DNA of 64,000 nucleotides, from the NCBI GenBank assembly GCA_028751875.1, contig CM054135.1, forward strand, positions 11,499,467 to 11,563,466. The letters run 5' to 3'. Below the pieces are notes generated by a model. That model searched no databases, was not told the origin of the DNA, and saw nothing but the letters and a program-made list of their open reading frames with translations. The position numbers and the translations under genes were made by a program. Below, piece by piece: positions 1 to 14,826 of this stretch (positions are counted from its first letter, which is position 1; each line of letters opens with the position of its first letter). The stretch comes from Rapana venosa (taxonomy: Eukaryota > Mollusca > Gastropoda > Neogastropoda > Muricidae).

Positions 1-96
1 TCAGCCCCGGGTGTCGGGGAGTGTGTTTAAACCGCCCGGCCGCCAACGCCACTGACTGCAGCCATGAGAACCACAACATCTTGGCCTGTGCTGCAG
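1..96 (+). CDS. Exon 1 (in window): C-terminal half of a DB module
   Basis: Reading from base 3 gives a cysteine-rich stretch with C-x3-C (CRGVC), a further Cys (TDCSH) and an ending ILACAAG. These match the last four of the six cysteines in the full DB exons at 1150 and 12788. The donor is GTCAGT at 97 and the exon ends in phase 1. The other DB modules each sit on one phase 1-1 exon, so this exon probably continues left of the window. An acceptor-like CAG at 2-4 is an alternative exon start but would split the module. Confidence 0.75.
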
Positions 97-536
97 GTCA
101 GTCCCTGAATGAAGAGAAGTGTGTGTGTTAAATAATAATAATAATGTATGGAATTTATATAGCGCTGAATCTTGTAAAGCAACAAATCAAAGCACTCAGA
201 TGACATGGTTTTTTTTTATATATATTTTTTTATATCGAGGATAATGGAATAAGCACTTACGTGCTTTTTTTTACATCCAGTCCTCGTGTGTATGCAGTTT
301 TGTAAATTCTGTCATCTGTTCCCACCAGCACACAATGGCCTACTCTTATGAAAAGCGGAACAGGATTTAACGCGTGCGCAAGATGTTCTGCGTGCGTTCA
401 CACATGGGACCTCGGTTTATAGTCTCATCCGAAGGACTTTTGGGGAGAGTGGAGTCTGCACTGATGTGAACTCCAGGGAAAAATATCTCCCTTGAACGGG
501 AATCGAACCTGGGTGAATGAAGAGAAGTGTGTGTGT

Positions 537-570
<34 letters not shown>

Positions 571-3500
571 GGTGGTTATGTGTGTAGTGTGTGTGTGTGG
601 TGGGGTGGTGTTGTGTGTGTAGTGTGTATGTATGTATGTGTGTGCGTGTGTGTGTGTGTATGTATGTTTGTGGTGGGATTGTGTAGTGGGTGTGGTGTGG
701 AGTGATGTGATGTGATGTGATTCTTGGGTGATATGGTATGGTTTGTGGTGTGGTGCGATGTGGTATTACGTGAAACATACACACAGATGTATTTGACACA
801 CAGAGTGGTGAATAGGAACACTAGATTTAAATTAGTGAAGACTTAGACATTTATGTGGATCATTGCATGACATGATGATAGCACATACATAAATCAGTAA
901 AATAGCATATGTAGAGCTTATTGCCTCCAGAATGTGGACAGCTAATATATGTTTGATACACCTGTTGAAATACACATGTTCCAAAATACAGAAATTCCAA
1001 AATACAGAAATTCCAAAATGGAGATGTTCATAAACACAGATTCTCCAAAAAACAGATATTCCAAAATACAGATAATGCCAAATGGAGATATTTCAAAATA
1101 CAGATATTCCCAAATGGAAATATTTCAAATTACTGATTTTTTTCTTCAGATGGTCAGGACCACCGCCAGTGTTGTGAAGAGCATGGCTTGCCTCTAGAGT
1201 GCCTTCCCCTGTGTGGCCGACACGCCTCCACCTCCTTCACGGTCCAGCTTGCTGGCTGTCTGGCCGACGCCCGCATTTCCATCGTCACTTCCTGTTTCCT
1301 CGCCAACTCGGGTACTGTGCTTTGCATGCTTTCCTACTTGCACATGACAACAACAGCATTGTACTGTCTGTAGTTTTCTGTTGGGATCTAAATCCTGCAG
1401 TTGTCGTGTAGGTTTTCTACCAACAATAACAACAATAATACCCTTGTTGTACTTTTGTTTATTTTATTTATTTATTCTTTTATATCGAGGATAATGGAAC
1501 AAGCACTCATGTGCTTTTTGACATCCAGTCCCCGTGTGTATGCGGTTTTGTAAATTTTGTCATCTGTTTCCACCGGCACACAATGGCCTACTCTTACGAA
1601 AAGAGCGAAACAGGATTTAATGTGTGCACAAGATGTTCTGCGTGCGTTAGAACACGGGGCCTGGGTTTATAGTCTCATCCGAAGGACTTTGACATTCAGT
1701 TCGATTTTTTGGGTCAAACTGGGAAGGTCTAGTTTTGATCTAGATTCATGCAGTTAGTTCTCCCTGTTTCCTCCCATGGGGATGCCGGGGGGGGGGGTCT
1801 GTCAGTATAAATTGCACCCAATCCTCTGGAAATTCTGTCTTAGGAATTCCCTCTTTTCTATCCTTCTCTTTCTTCCTTCCTTCCTCTTAAAAAAAATATT
1901 TTTTTTTACTCTTTTATTTCGAGGATAATGGAACAAGCACTCATGTGCTTTTTTTCATCCAGTCCCCGTGTGTATGCAGTTTTGTCAATGTTGTTATTCG
2001 TTCCCACCGGCACACCTTGGCCTACTCTTCCAAAAAGCAGAACGGGTTTTAACGTGTGCGCAAGATGCTCTGCGTGCGTTTGCACACGGAACCTCAGTTT
2101 ATAGTCTCATCCGAAAGACGTTTTGGGGAGAGTGGAGTCTGCACTGAAGTTAACTCCAGAGGAAAAATCCTCTCGAACGAGCCGGGTCAGCAGATATCAT
2201 GAACACATCACTGCAACCACCAGGCTACCCTGTCACCTCCTTCTTGTCTAATTTCTGCCTTCTTGGTCCATTCTCCTGCCTTGTTTTTGCAGAACGACTT
2301 ACAGGATAACAGTTCTCTCTCTCATGCCCCACAGTCCTAATCACCGGGCCTGACTTGTCAGGCAGCGCAGAACATCGTCACTCACTCACTCACAAACAAA
2401 CAAACAACAAGGGCCGCTGGCTGAGCGTTCGAAGAGGAGGAAGACGAAAGAACATGTCTGTCTCTGTGTGTGTGTGTGTGCAGGTTTGTTACCGTCAGCA
2501 CCCTTCGAGTTCAGGGCGCGGAATGAGGTGGGGCGGTCGGTGTTGCTGGAATGGTCTGAGGCGGTGAACTGTGAGGAGCTGGGCCCCTGCCGCTACAACG
2601 TCCACTACTGGCCCGCCAACACCTCAAGCCCTGACCAGCTCGTCTCCTTCCTGGTGAGGGGATGGATGGATGGCTGGCTGGCTGGTTGGTTGGCTGGTTG
2701 GTTGGCTGGTTGGTTGGTTGGCTGGTTGGTTGGCTGGTTGGCTGGCTGGCTGTCTGTCTGGCTGGCTGTCTGGCTGGCTGGCTGTCTGGCTGGTTGGCTG
2801 GCTGGTTGGCTGGTTGGGTGGCTGGCTGGTTGGTTGGCTGGCTGGTTGGTTGGTTGGCTGGCTGGCTGTCTGTCTGTCTGTCTGAGGGAAGTGAAACTGG
2901 TGTATGTGTGTGTGTGGGGGTGGGGGTGTGGGGGGTGGGTGGGGTAGTGTCAGGGGGGTGGGATGGGGGATGTGTGTGGTGGGGGGGTATGTGTGGGGGT
3001 GGGGGATGTGTGTGGTGGGGGGGTATGTGTGGGGTGGGGATGTGTGTGGTGGGGGGTATGTGTGGGGGGGGGGATGTGTGTGGTGGGGGGTATGTGTGGG
3101 GGTGGGGGATGTGTGTGGTGGGGGGGTATGTGTGGGGGTGGGGGATGTGTGTGGTGGGGGGGTATGTGTGGGGGTGGGGGGAGGGGGGGAGTGTCAGGGG
3201 GTTGGGATGGGGGGTGGTGTGTGTGTGTAGGGGTGGGGGGGGGTATGTGTGTATGCATGTGTGTGGGATGTGTGAGTGTGTGGGTGGTGGTGGTGGTGGT
3301 GGTGGTGGCGGTGTGTGTGTTTGGTAGGGTATGTGGGGGTGGGGTGGTGGGGGGAGGTGTGTGTGGGGTAGTATGATGTGCGTTTGTGTTTTTGTGTGTG
3401 TCTGGGGGTGGAGTGGGGGGGGGGATTGTAGTGTGGGTGGGGGGGGGGGGGGGGGGAGGTGGTAGTATGGTGTGTGTGTGTGGGGGGATGGGGGTGTAGT

Positions 3501-6500
3501 GGGGTTTTGTATGGGGTGTGGTAGGATCTGGTGAGGAATTGGGGACGGGGGGGGGGGGGGGGGGGGGGGGGGTTGTATGTGGTATGGTGGGTGGTGTACT
3601 ATGTGTGTGTGCATGTGCATGTGTGTGTGATGTGTGTGTAGTGTAGGATCATACAGGCACTTGTGACCCGTACAGATGGCATGTCTAGCTAAATGGACAT
3701 TTTTTTAATACTTCTAGGCTAGAGCTCTGAGGTTCACCAGCGGTGAGATGTTGTGAACGCGACCGTTTTTTTCCCACCATTAAGGTAGCCGCACTCTGAT
3801 TTTGGGGATGGTGTCTATCACACTTGTGTGCATACATATTTAAAAAAATTTGTTATCCGTTCCTAGTGGCCTACTCTTCCGATAAGTGGAACGGGTTTGT
3901 AATGTGTGCGCCAGATGTTTTGCGTGTGTTCACACGCGGGGCCTTGGTTTACAGTCTCATGCAAAGGACTTTGGGGGAGGAGTGGAGTCAGTGCTGATGT
4001 TAACTCCAGGGTAAGATCCCCTACAACAGGCACCTTGGCGTGGCTCGATCCCGGGCCGTCAGATCACGAGTGCAACACTCTAACCACTAGGCTGTCCTGC
4101 CCCAATGGGAATTTGAAACAAAATCCTCCTTTTTTGTCCAAACATCAATATAGAAGGTTTTAAAAAATAATTAATTCATTTACCTATCTATTTTATTTCA
4201 TTCCTCATCTTGAGCATGGAGGTTTACCAGTGATGAGCTTTTGCATATGCGACTGGTTTTACTCACCATTAAGCTAGCCACATTCCAACTTCAGGGATGT
4301 ATCATTTAGAAGAAGAAAAGGGATGGGGGGGGGGGGGGGGAGGTTAGGGGTGAGGGGTGAGGAGGGCAGGAAGTAAAGAATGGGCTAAGCACAGCGTGTG
4401 AGTGGAAGAGGGTGACGTGCCGTGGCAGAACGTGACGTCACCGTTCAGCGTGGAAGGCCTGGTGCCCAGTCACCGGTACACGTTCACCGTCACCGCGTAC
4501 AACTCCAGAGGAGGAGGCCCCCCTGCTCCATGGGTCACCCTCTTCTACGAGGGCGCTCGTGAGTGTTCTGGCTTGTCTTGTGTGTGTGTGTGTGTGTTCT
4601 GTCTGTCGTCTTTTTTGGTTAGGTTTTTGTGTGAGGATACTGGTGTGTTTGTTGGTGGTGTGGTGGTGGTGTGGTGATGGTGGTGGTGGGGTGGAGTGGG
4701 GGTTTTGGTGAGGTTGGGTGTGGATGGGTGTGTGTTTGTTTTGGGGTGTGTGTGTTTGTTTGTGTGTGTGTGTTTGTTTGTGTGTGTGGGTGTGGTTGAT
4801 GGGGGTGGTGTGTGTGTTTGAAGTCAAACTATTTCCAGATGGTATATTGAAGGCAGAGTGGTTTTTTAAATTTTTTTATTTTGTTCTTTTATATCGAGGA
4901 TAATGGAATAACCACTTATGTGCTTTTTTACATCCAGTCCCCATGTGTATGCGGCTTTGTAAATTTTATCATCTGTTCCCACCGGCTCACAATGGCCTAC
5001 TCTTACAAAAAGCGGAACAGGATTTTACGTGTGCGTAAGATGTTCTGTGTGTATGTGTGTGTGTATGTGTGTGTTTGGGAGGGGGGTGAGTGGGTATGCT
5101 TTTATTCATGTATTTATTTATATTTTATTCTTCTATTTAGAAGATGATGGAATAAGCACTCATGCTTTAAAAAATTTTTTTTTTTTTTACTCCAGTCCCT
5201 GTTTGCATGTGGTTTTGTAAATTTTGTCATCCATTCCATTCAGCACAAATAGCTTACTCTTCGGAAAAGGGGAACAGGTTTTAATATGTGTGCAAGATGT
5301 TTTAGTGGGTGTGAATGTGTGCGTACATGCGTGCGTGTGCGTATATGTATGCGCACGCACTCATGCATGCATATATGTGTGAGCGCACACACCACACACG
5401 TAACAAGCTTTGTACATACGTGCCGAAACATCAGGACCTAACCCTGTCACCTTGTGCGTCCAGTTCCAGACGTGTCGATCGCCCAGTCCCCCAAAACTCA
5501 GGTGTTTGAGCAGGGCACGACAGTCTACCTCACCTGCGACGCCTTCAACCTGCCCACCGCGCCCAGGTTCACCTGGCGGCTGCGCAGCCGTCTTCTGCCC
5601 AGCCGAGGTCGCGTCCTCCGTCTGTACCAGGTCACCGAGAGGTCAGAGGGCAACTACAGCTGCACGGTCACGTCGGGGCAGGTGTCTGTGTCTGCGTGGT
5701 CCTACGTCAACGTGAGATGTGAGTGTGTGCCGGGTTTGTTTGTTCCTCTCTGTGTGAGTGTGTGCCGGGTTTTTTGTTCCTCTGTGTGTGAGTGTGTGCC
5801 GGGTTTGTTTTTCTCTCTGTGTGTGTGTGTGAGTGCCGGGTTTGTTTGTTCCTCTGTGTGTGTGTGTGAGTGAGTGCCGGGTTTGTTTTTCTCTGTGTGT
5901 GCCGGTTTTGTTCCTCTGTGAGTGCTGGTTTTGTTCCTCTGTTGTGTGTGCTGGTTTTGTTCCTCTCTGTGAGTGCCGGTTTTGTTCCTCTCTGTGTAGG
6001 CCGGTTTTGTTCCTCTGTGAGTGCCGGTTTTGTTCCTCTCTGTGAGTGCCGGTTTTGTTCCTCTGTTGTGTGTTCCGGTTTTGTTCCTCTGTGTGAGTGT
6101 GTGCCGGTTGCCGGTTTTGTTCCTCTCTGTGTGTGCCGGTTTTGTTCCTCTGTGTGTGAGTGCCGGTTTTGTTCCTCTCTGTGTGTTCCGGTTTTGTTCC
6201 TCTGTTGTGAGTGTGCCGGTTTTGTTCCTCTCTGTGTGTGCCGGTTTTGTTCCTCTGTTGTGAGTGTGCCGGTTTTGTTCCTCTGTGAGTGCCGGTTTTG
6301 TTCCTCTGTGTGAGTGCCGGTTTTGTTCCTCTGTGAGTGCCGGTTTTGTTCCTCTCTGTGTGTGCCGGTTTTGTTCCTCTGTTGTGAGTGCCGGTTTTGT
6401 TCTCTCTGTGAGTGTGCCGGTTTTGTTCCTCTCTGTGAGTGCCGTTTGTTCCTCTCTGTGAGTGCCGGTTTTGTTCCTCTGGAGTGCGTTTGTCTTGTGA

Positions 6501-7713
6501 GTGCCGGTTTTGTTCCTCTGTGAGTGCCGGTTGTGTTCCTCTGTTGTGTGTGCCGGTTTTGTTCCTCTGTTGTGAGTGCCGGTTTTGTTCCTCTCTGTGA
6601 GTGCCGGTTTTGTTCCTCTCTGTGAGTGCCAGTTTTGTTCCTCTCTGTGAGTGCCGGTTTTGTTCCTCTCTGTGAGTGCCAGTTTTGTTCCTCTGTTGTG
6701 AGTGCCGGTTTTGTTCCTCTGTGAGTGCCGGTTTTGTTCCTCTGTGAGTGCCGGTTTTGTTCCTCTGTGTGAGTGCCGGTTTTGTTCCTCTGTGTGAGTG
6801 CTGGTTTTGTTCCTCTCTGTGAGTGCCGATTTTGTTCCTCTGTGAGTGAGTGCCGGTTTTGTTCCTCTGTGAGTGAGTGCCGATTTTGTTCCTCTGTGAG
6901 TGAGTGCCGGTTTTGTTCCTCTGTGAGTGTGCCGGTTTTGTTCCTCTGTGAGTGAGTGCCGGTTTTGTTCCTTTCTGTGAGTGAGTGCCGGTTTTGTTCC
7001 TTTGTGTGTGTGCCGGTTTTGTTCCTCTGTGTGAGTGTGTGCCGGTTTTGTTCCTCTCTGTGAGTGCCAGTTTTGTTCCTCTGTTGTGTGTGCGGTTTTG
7101 TTCCTCTGTGTGAGTGCCGGTTTTGTTCCTCTCTGTGTGTGCCGGTTTTGTTCCTCTGTGAGTGTGCATTGAAATTGTTGTAAGTAATGATGATGATGAT
7201 GATGACCATGATGATGATGATGATGATGACGATGATGATGACGATGATGACCATGATGGTGATGATGATGATGACCATGATGGTGATGATGATGATGATG
7301 ATGACGACGACGATGATGGTGATGATGATGATGGTGATGATGATGATGGTGATGATGATCATGATGATGATGATGGTGATGGTGATATGATGGGGATGAG
7401 GATGATGTGATGATGATGTGGATGAGACCATGATGATGATGATGACGACGACATGATGATGATGATGATGGTGATGATGGTGATGATGATGATGATGATG
7501 ATGATGATGGTGATGATAATAAATCCCTGAAGTTGGAATGCAGCTACCTAAATGGTGGTGATGGTGGGGGGGTGGGGGGGAAGGGGAATGGTCACCGACA
7601 CATAAATCTCACCATTGGTGAACCTAGTAGGTCTAATCAAGGAACAACAACAACAACAATGACAATACTATTAATCATACAAATACACTACTAGTGGTAG
7701 TATGGTACTACTT

Positions 7714-7744
<31 letters not shown>

Positions 7745-7806
7745 AGCAGCTACTGCTGCTGCTGCTGCTGCTTCTACTACTACTACTTCTACTACTACTA
7801 CTACTT

Positions 7807-7851
<45 letters not shown>

Positions 7852-7952
7852 TTGATACTACTACTGCTGCTGCTGCTGCTACTTCTACTTCTATGACTGC
7901 TACTACTACTACGACTACCGCTACTACGACTACTGCTACTACTACGACTACA

Positions 7953-7999
<47 letters not shown>

Positions 8000-8138
8000 T
8001 TCTACTACTATGACTACTGCTGCTGCTGCTGCTGCTGTTGCTGCAATGAGAATGACATTAATGATAATGATGATGTTATTGATAGTTATATTAATGATAG
8101 TGATGATGATAGTAATGATGATGATGATACCAATGATG

Positions 8139-8201
<63 letters not shown>

Positions 8202-8358
8202 GATAATAATAGTAATAGTAATAATGATGATAATGATAATAATATAATAATTTACTGCTACTACTACTACCACTACTGCTACTGCTGCTGCCGCTGCTGC
8301 TAATGCTGCTGCTGATAATGATAGTAATAATAATAATGATGATAATGATATAATACTT

Positions 8359-8400
<42 letters not shown>

Positions 8401-8420
8401 CACTACTACTACTACTACCA

Positions 8421-8506
<86 letters not shown>

Positions 8507-9061
8507 ACTGCTGTTTCAGCTGCTGCTAGTGATGATGATGATAAGATGATGATGATGATGATGATGATGTTGTTTCATTCTTTTCCACACTTACCTAAAA
8601 GGCACATAGAGTGCTTAGTGGTTTACAAAATGCTGCTATGGTAAGATAAAGGAAAAGCAGAAAAAGAAAAAGGAGCAGATAGACAGATCAGAGAGTCACA
8701 GAGAGAGACAGAGACAGACAGAGATACAGACAGAGAGAGAGAGAGAGGGAGAGAGAGACAGAGAGAGACAGAGAGAGACAGCGACAGAGAGAGGGAGAGA
8801 CAGATGGAGAGACAGAGGAGAGGAGAGACAGAGAGAGGGAGAGACAGAGAAAGAGAGACTTGAACGTGCATACACACATACATACACCACCCCCCCCCCC
8901 TTCCCCCAACACACACACACACACACACACAATATTCACGAAATAAACCCAGCCCCCCAAAAACATAAACCCCTTCTCAGCAAAGCCCCGATTCCCCCCC
9001 CACCTCCAAAAAAACCCCAAAAGCAAACACACCAAACACATCATCTTTTTTTCCTTTCTTA

Positions 9062-9128
<67 letters not shown>

Positions 9129-12100
9129 GGAACTTATATATATAGCGCTATATATCTTGCAAAGACAAATCGAATCCTCCCTATATCCCGTCACCGGCAG
9201 TCAAACCGCAGTTTGCCTACTTCCGCACGGACACTGTGGCCCCCAACGTGGGCGGGGAGGCGGTGCTGGCCTGCTGGTTCCGCGGCCACCCCAGCACCAA
9301 CAACCCCTCCGCCGTGTGGACCAAAGACGGCAGGCCCTTGTCCCGCACACCGCGCCACTCCATCACCGTCACCAGCCGCTACCACACGGGCATCACCGCC
9401 TTCAAGGTGAAAATCGGCCGGCTGGAGCCCTCGGATTACGGGATGTACCAGTGCCGGGCGTCCAACCAGTACGGGTCTGCCACTGCCCACACCAAGTTGG
9501 CGGGTAAGGCTGTCTGCCATTGTCGGTCAGGGTTTAACGATCTATGACCATGCCATTTTTGGTCAGAAGACTGCAGAGATCTGAAATTATGCAAATTTGG
9601 GTAAGATGTCTGCAGAGATCTGTAATTTTGCCATTTTTGGGCAGGTGTCTTCAAAAATCTGTAATCATGCCATTTTGGTAAGATGTCTGCAGAGATGTGA
9701 AATCATGCTATTTTTGGTAAGAGGTCAAAGATCCATTACCATGCCATTTTTTGGTAAGATGTCTGCAGAGATGTGTAATCATGCCATTATCGGTCAGAGT
9801 TTAAATATCCACCGTCATGCTGTTATTTGTAAGGTGTGTGCAGAGATGTGTAATCATGCCATTTTGGGTAAGAGGTCAAAGATCTATTACCATGCCATTT
9901 TTGGTCAGGTGTCTGCAGAGATGTGTAATCATGCTATTTTGGGTAAGAGGTCAAAGATCCATTACCATGCCATTTTTTGGTAAGATGTCTGCAGAGATGT
10001 GTAATCATGCTATTTTGGGTAAGAGGTCAAAGATCCATTACCATGCCATTTTTTGGTAAGATGTCTGTAGAGATGTGTAATCATGCTGTTTTGGGTAAGA
10101 GGTCAAAGATCCATTACCATGCCATTTTTTTGGTAAGGTGTTGGCATAGATCTGTAATCATGCCATTTGTAAGAAGTAAAAGGTCAATTGTGCCATTTTT
10201 GGTAAGATGGTTGCAAAGATCCATAATCATGCCATTAGTGATAAGATCACTGTAAAAGTTCATAATGATGCCATTTGACAAGTGTATGAGTTTTGTTGTT
10301 GTCAACTTATGAAATTTCATTTTTGATATTTGAAAAATCTATGTCTGTCGTGCTTTGTATTATTTGAAGTGTGTGATGTTGTAGGCATGTCCACCACACC
10401 ACAGAGTGACATTTGATAAGTGTGGTGTTGTAACTATATGTGCCCACATTGCCACAAAATTCTTTTAAAAAAAATCAAAAACAATTTGTTTTTCCTACGT
10501 TAGAATTTGCCTACCTTAACAGTCGCACAGTCCTTATGTGCTGCAGCCCTGGGGGCTGGTTGGCCTTTGGAGAACATCTCCAACACTGACTGTCCTTATG
10601 CCCACTTGGTCGAGAGAGTGGGGATGTACTGTGGGCAAGGCATCTCCACTATAATCAAATTTCTGCCCAGTTTCCAAAACAGCAGCTGCCTCCTCTGCTG
10701 TTTTGGAGGTCATCGTCAGACATGACGGACAAACATACATACACCTTAACAGTGAACAAACAATAGCATACGCAAAATCACATCATCGGTAAATCTCAAG
10801 AGGAGGATAGGTGGTCTAGGGGTAAGGCACCTCCCTAGAAAGTGAGAAGTGCAGGTTAAATCCCCGTTTGTGCTCAAACTTTCCCCCCCATCCACTTGAC
10901 CTTGAAGTGGTGGTCTGGGTGCTAGTCTTTCGGATGAGACATTAACCTGAGATCCCGCATGCAACACTCATTCAGTGTACGTAAAAGAACTCATAGCAAC
11001 AAGAGAGTTGTCCTGGACACCACTCTGTAGAAAAACTGCCGCTCTGATTGGGAAACAAATAGGCTTGTAAAACAAGAAAATTATTTATAAAAAAAAATAG
11101 CACACCCTGCTCTTGTGGTGACATGCCCTCCATGGAAGGAGCAGGCTGAACTTCATGCTGAGAAATCTGTGCTGACGGAACTGACTGAAAGTGGTATTCA
11201 GTCCAATTCAATTCAATTCAGTTCAATTCAATTCAATTCAATTCAGTTCAATTCAATTCAATTCAGTTCAATTCAATTCAATTCAATTCAGTTCAATTCA
11301 ATTCAATTCAATTCAGTTCAATTCAGAGCTCTAGCGGTGGAACAAATGGGGAAAAAAGTTGTTTTGACTTTTCACATGACTTTGATGATGTGGTGATGGT
11401 GTGATTTCTGACAGATGATGTGGTGATGATGTGATTTCTGACAGATGATGTGGTGATGATGTGATTTCTGACAGATGATGTGGTGATGGTGTGATTTCTG
11501 ACTGATGATGTGGCCATGGTGTGATTTCTGACATATGCGGTGATGGTGTGATTTCTGACTGATGATGTGGCGATGATGTGATTTCTGACTGATGATGTGG
11601 CGATGATGTGATTTCTGACTGGTGATGTGGTGACGGTGTGATGTCTGACTGATGATGTGATTTCTGTCAGATGATGTGTGATGTCTGACACATGGTGTGA
11701 TTTATGACTGATGGTGTGGCGGTGATGTGATTTCTGACATGATGTGGTGATGATGTGATTTCTGACTGATGATGTGGCGATGGTGTGATCTCTGACAGAT
11801 TATGTGGCGATGGTGTGATCTCTGACTGATGATGTTGCGACAGTGTGATTTCTGAAGATGATATGGTGATGATGTGATTTCTGAAGATGATATGGCGATG
11901 ATGTGATTTCTGACATATGATGTGGTGATGATGTGATTTCTGACATATGATGTGGTGATGATGTGATTTCAGATCCAAACAAGATCCCTCGACCTCCTAC
12001 ACCAACTCCTGGTCAGAAACGAAACATGTCCAGTAAGTGTTGCTGTAATTTCTTGTTGTTGGTGTTGGTGGTGGTGTTATTGTTGTGTGTGTGTTGTGTG

Positions 12101-13259
12101 TGTGTTTGTCACTGTGTGTGTGTTTGTGTGTGTGTGTTGTGTGTGTGTGTTTGTGTGTGTAGGTTGTGTGTGTGTAGTGTGTGTTCATGCGTATGCATGT
12201 TTGTGCGTATACATGAATATGTGAGTGAACAAGTGCATGTATGTATAGGTGCTTGCATGCATGCATGTGTTCGAGAGCATAAATATGTGTCAAACAATCG
12301 CTTTACAAATTCTTGATTTTAGACAATTACCTGGGTGGTTTTTTTTCCTAGACAATTTGTGGAAAAGGTTTTTTTTGCTTGAGAGGGGTTGTGGGTGGTG
12401 TTGGGGGGGGGGGGGGGGGGGAGGTGGAGGGGAAGGAGAGGCAGTGCTGTTAGTCCAACTTTTGAGAATGAACTGTTTATTGTTTTTCAGCATCTGAGAA
12501 CAAGCTGTTTACTGTGTTGTTTTGGTTTCATTTTCTTTTTATATATATATATATATTTTTTTAAAGAACTGTTTAATGGTGTTCATCTTAAGATAGACTG
12601 TTTGATGTGTATCTATTTGAGAACAAACTGATGCTTATCTATTTAAGAACAAACTGTTTGATACTGATCCATTTGAGAACAAGCTGTTTGATGCTGATCC
12701 ATTTGAGAACAAGCTGTTGACGTTTATCCATTTGAGAACAAACTGATGCTGATCCATTTGAGAACAAACCTGTTTGATGCTGTCTAGGGTGCTGCCAAGC
12801 AAGAGGGGTGATTGAGTTGTGCATGCCGCTGTGTTCACTGGAAGTCAGCACGGAGGAGGCCCTCATGAACCCAAACAAGTACGGCATCTGCCTGCTGTTT
12901 TTCAGCGAAATGATCGAATGCGCTGCAGGTGAGAGAGACCACGTACTTCAAGTGACAGGCTTGGACTTATATGCACATTATCTACATTCCCCCCCGCCCA
13001 GTGTTGGTATGCGGCTACCTTAATTGCAGGCAAAAAACAGTCGCATAATTATGCAAAAGGTCACCAATGGTGAACCTTGGAGCTCTAGCCGAAGAACAAA
13101 ACAAAACAAAAAATTGAAGGTTTTGATTTTTCAAGTACAAACACAGATGTATGTCTGTGCACACACCTTCAACAACTTCATGTTGTGTGGATGCAGGAAT
13201 ACTGATACTCATGACAATGCGCTTTCACACATATCACACACAACACACACACCCCAAAA

Positions 13260-13290
<31 letters not shown>

Positions 13291-13339
13291 CCCCACACAC
13301 ACACCACACACACACACATACAACACACACACACACACA

Positions 13340-13381
<42 letters not shown>

Positions 13382-13455
13382 ACACACACCCACACCCACA
13401 CACACACACACACACAAAATACACACACACACACACACCCACACCCACACACACC

Positions 13456-13488
<33 letters not shown>

Positions 13489-14795
13489 CACACACAACAC
13501 ACACACACCCACACCCACACCCACACAACACACACACACACACACACACTACTGTTATCTTCAAATAGACACTTCCACAATATAGCCCATATGTGTTGAT
13601 TTTCTTTATTGAGAACACAATAGTACAGCGCATTATATTGACACACAGTGTAGAAACAAGTTTCCATTTGGCACCATAACACGCAAGATACAGCTATAAA
13701 ATACAGCAGCATAGCACAGCACTACACAGTACTTCACATCACATCACACCACACTGCATCACATCGCACCAGCTTACACTTCACTCCAACACATATCTCG
13801 CCTCACCAAACTTTACCACACTACAACACATTGCATCTCACCATACCACACCATACCACACAACACCATCCCCCCACCCCCATCACACACCACACCACAC
13901 CATCACACTCACCCCCACACCACACCACACCCGGGTTCGATTCCCATTGAAAGGGACATTTTCCCCTGGAGTTAACATCAGTGCAGATTCAACTCTCCCC
14001 AAAAGTCCTTCGGATGAGAGTATAAACCAAGGCCCCATGTGCGAACACACGCAGAAATCTTGCGCACACATTAAATCCTGTTCCGCTTTTCATAAGTGTA
14101 GGCCAGTGTGTGCCGGTGGGAACAGATGACAGAATTAAATTTTACAAAACTACATACACACAGGGGCTGGATGTAAAAAAGCACATACATGCTTATTCCA
14201 TTATCCTCAATATAAAAGAATAAAATATAAAAGAATTAAAAACTAAATAGATAAATAAAATAAACACCACACAACACCCCTCACCCCCAGCCCGCACCAT
14301 ACCACACCACTGGGGGAGAAGCATTTTCCAGTGAAAATACTCCAGTAAGCCATGTAGTATGTTTTGGCGAATTTTGTCTGAGTCCACAAAGCATGAGTTC
14401 TTCTTCTTCCTTTTTTGTCATGTTTCTCCCAGGGGAGGTTTGACATTGATGAGCCTTCTCTATCTCTCTCTGTTTTGAGCTTCCTCCTTATTTATGCCCC
14501 TTTCTCTAAGATCATCTGCAATACAGGCAGCCCAGGTTTGCTAGGTCTTCCCTTTGGTCTCTTTCCATCCACTACGAAGTTCATTGCTCTTTTTATGATG
14601 TGGTGGTCTGCTTTCCATTGAACGTGCCCAAACCAGCGCAGTCTATTGGTACTAGCTACAGACTTCAGATCATCAACTTTGTACATTCTCCATAGTTCTT
14701 CATGTTCACAAAGCACGAGTTTGCTGCAATAAAACTAGCTGTGTGTATGTTTGTCAGTCATTGCAAAGGTTTTGTGTATCGTAATTTCTGAAGGG

Positions 14796-14826
<31 letters not shown>

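Noticed and set aside
5643..7431. Minus-strand open frames of over 500 codons with [20 protein letters not shown] repeats
   Set aside because: They are antisense readings of the 24-bp minisatellite behind exon 5. The frames change at repeat-length variants and have no start, domain or conserved composition outside the array.
7690..8430. Poly-Leu, poly-Thr, poly-Ser and poly-Val frames
   Set aside because: Trinucleotide repeats in an intron give homopolymer peptides in every frame.
9127..9520. Alternative frames over exon 6
   Set aside because: Only the frame with the Ig motifs fits the splice phases. The others are shadows of it.
10500..10740. Possible small coding exon (plus frame with [17 protein letters not shown])
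   Set aside because: No splice sites in the right phase. The receptor chain is complete without it, and the sequence looks like an old repeat remnant, though no second copy was found in the window.
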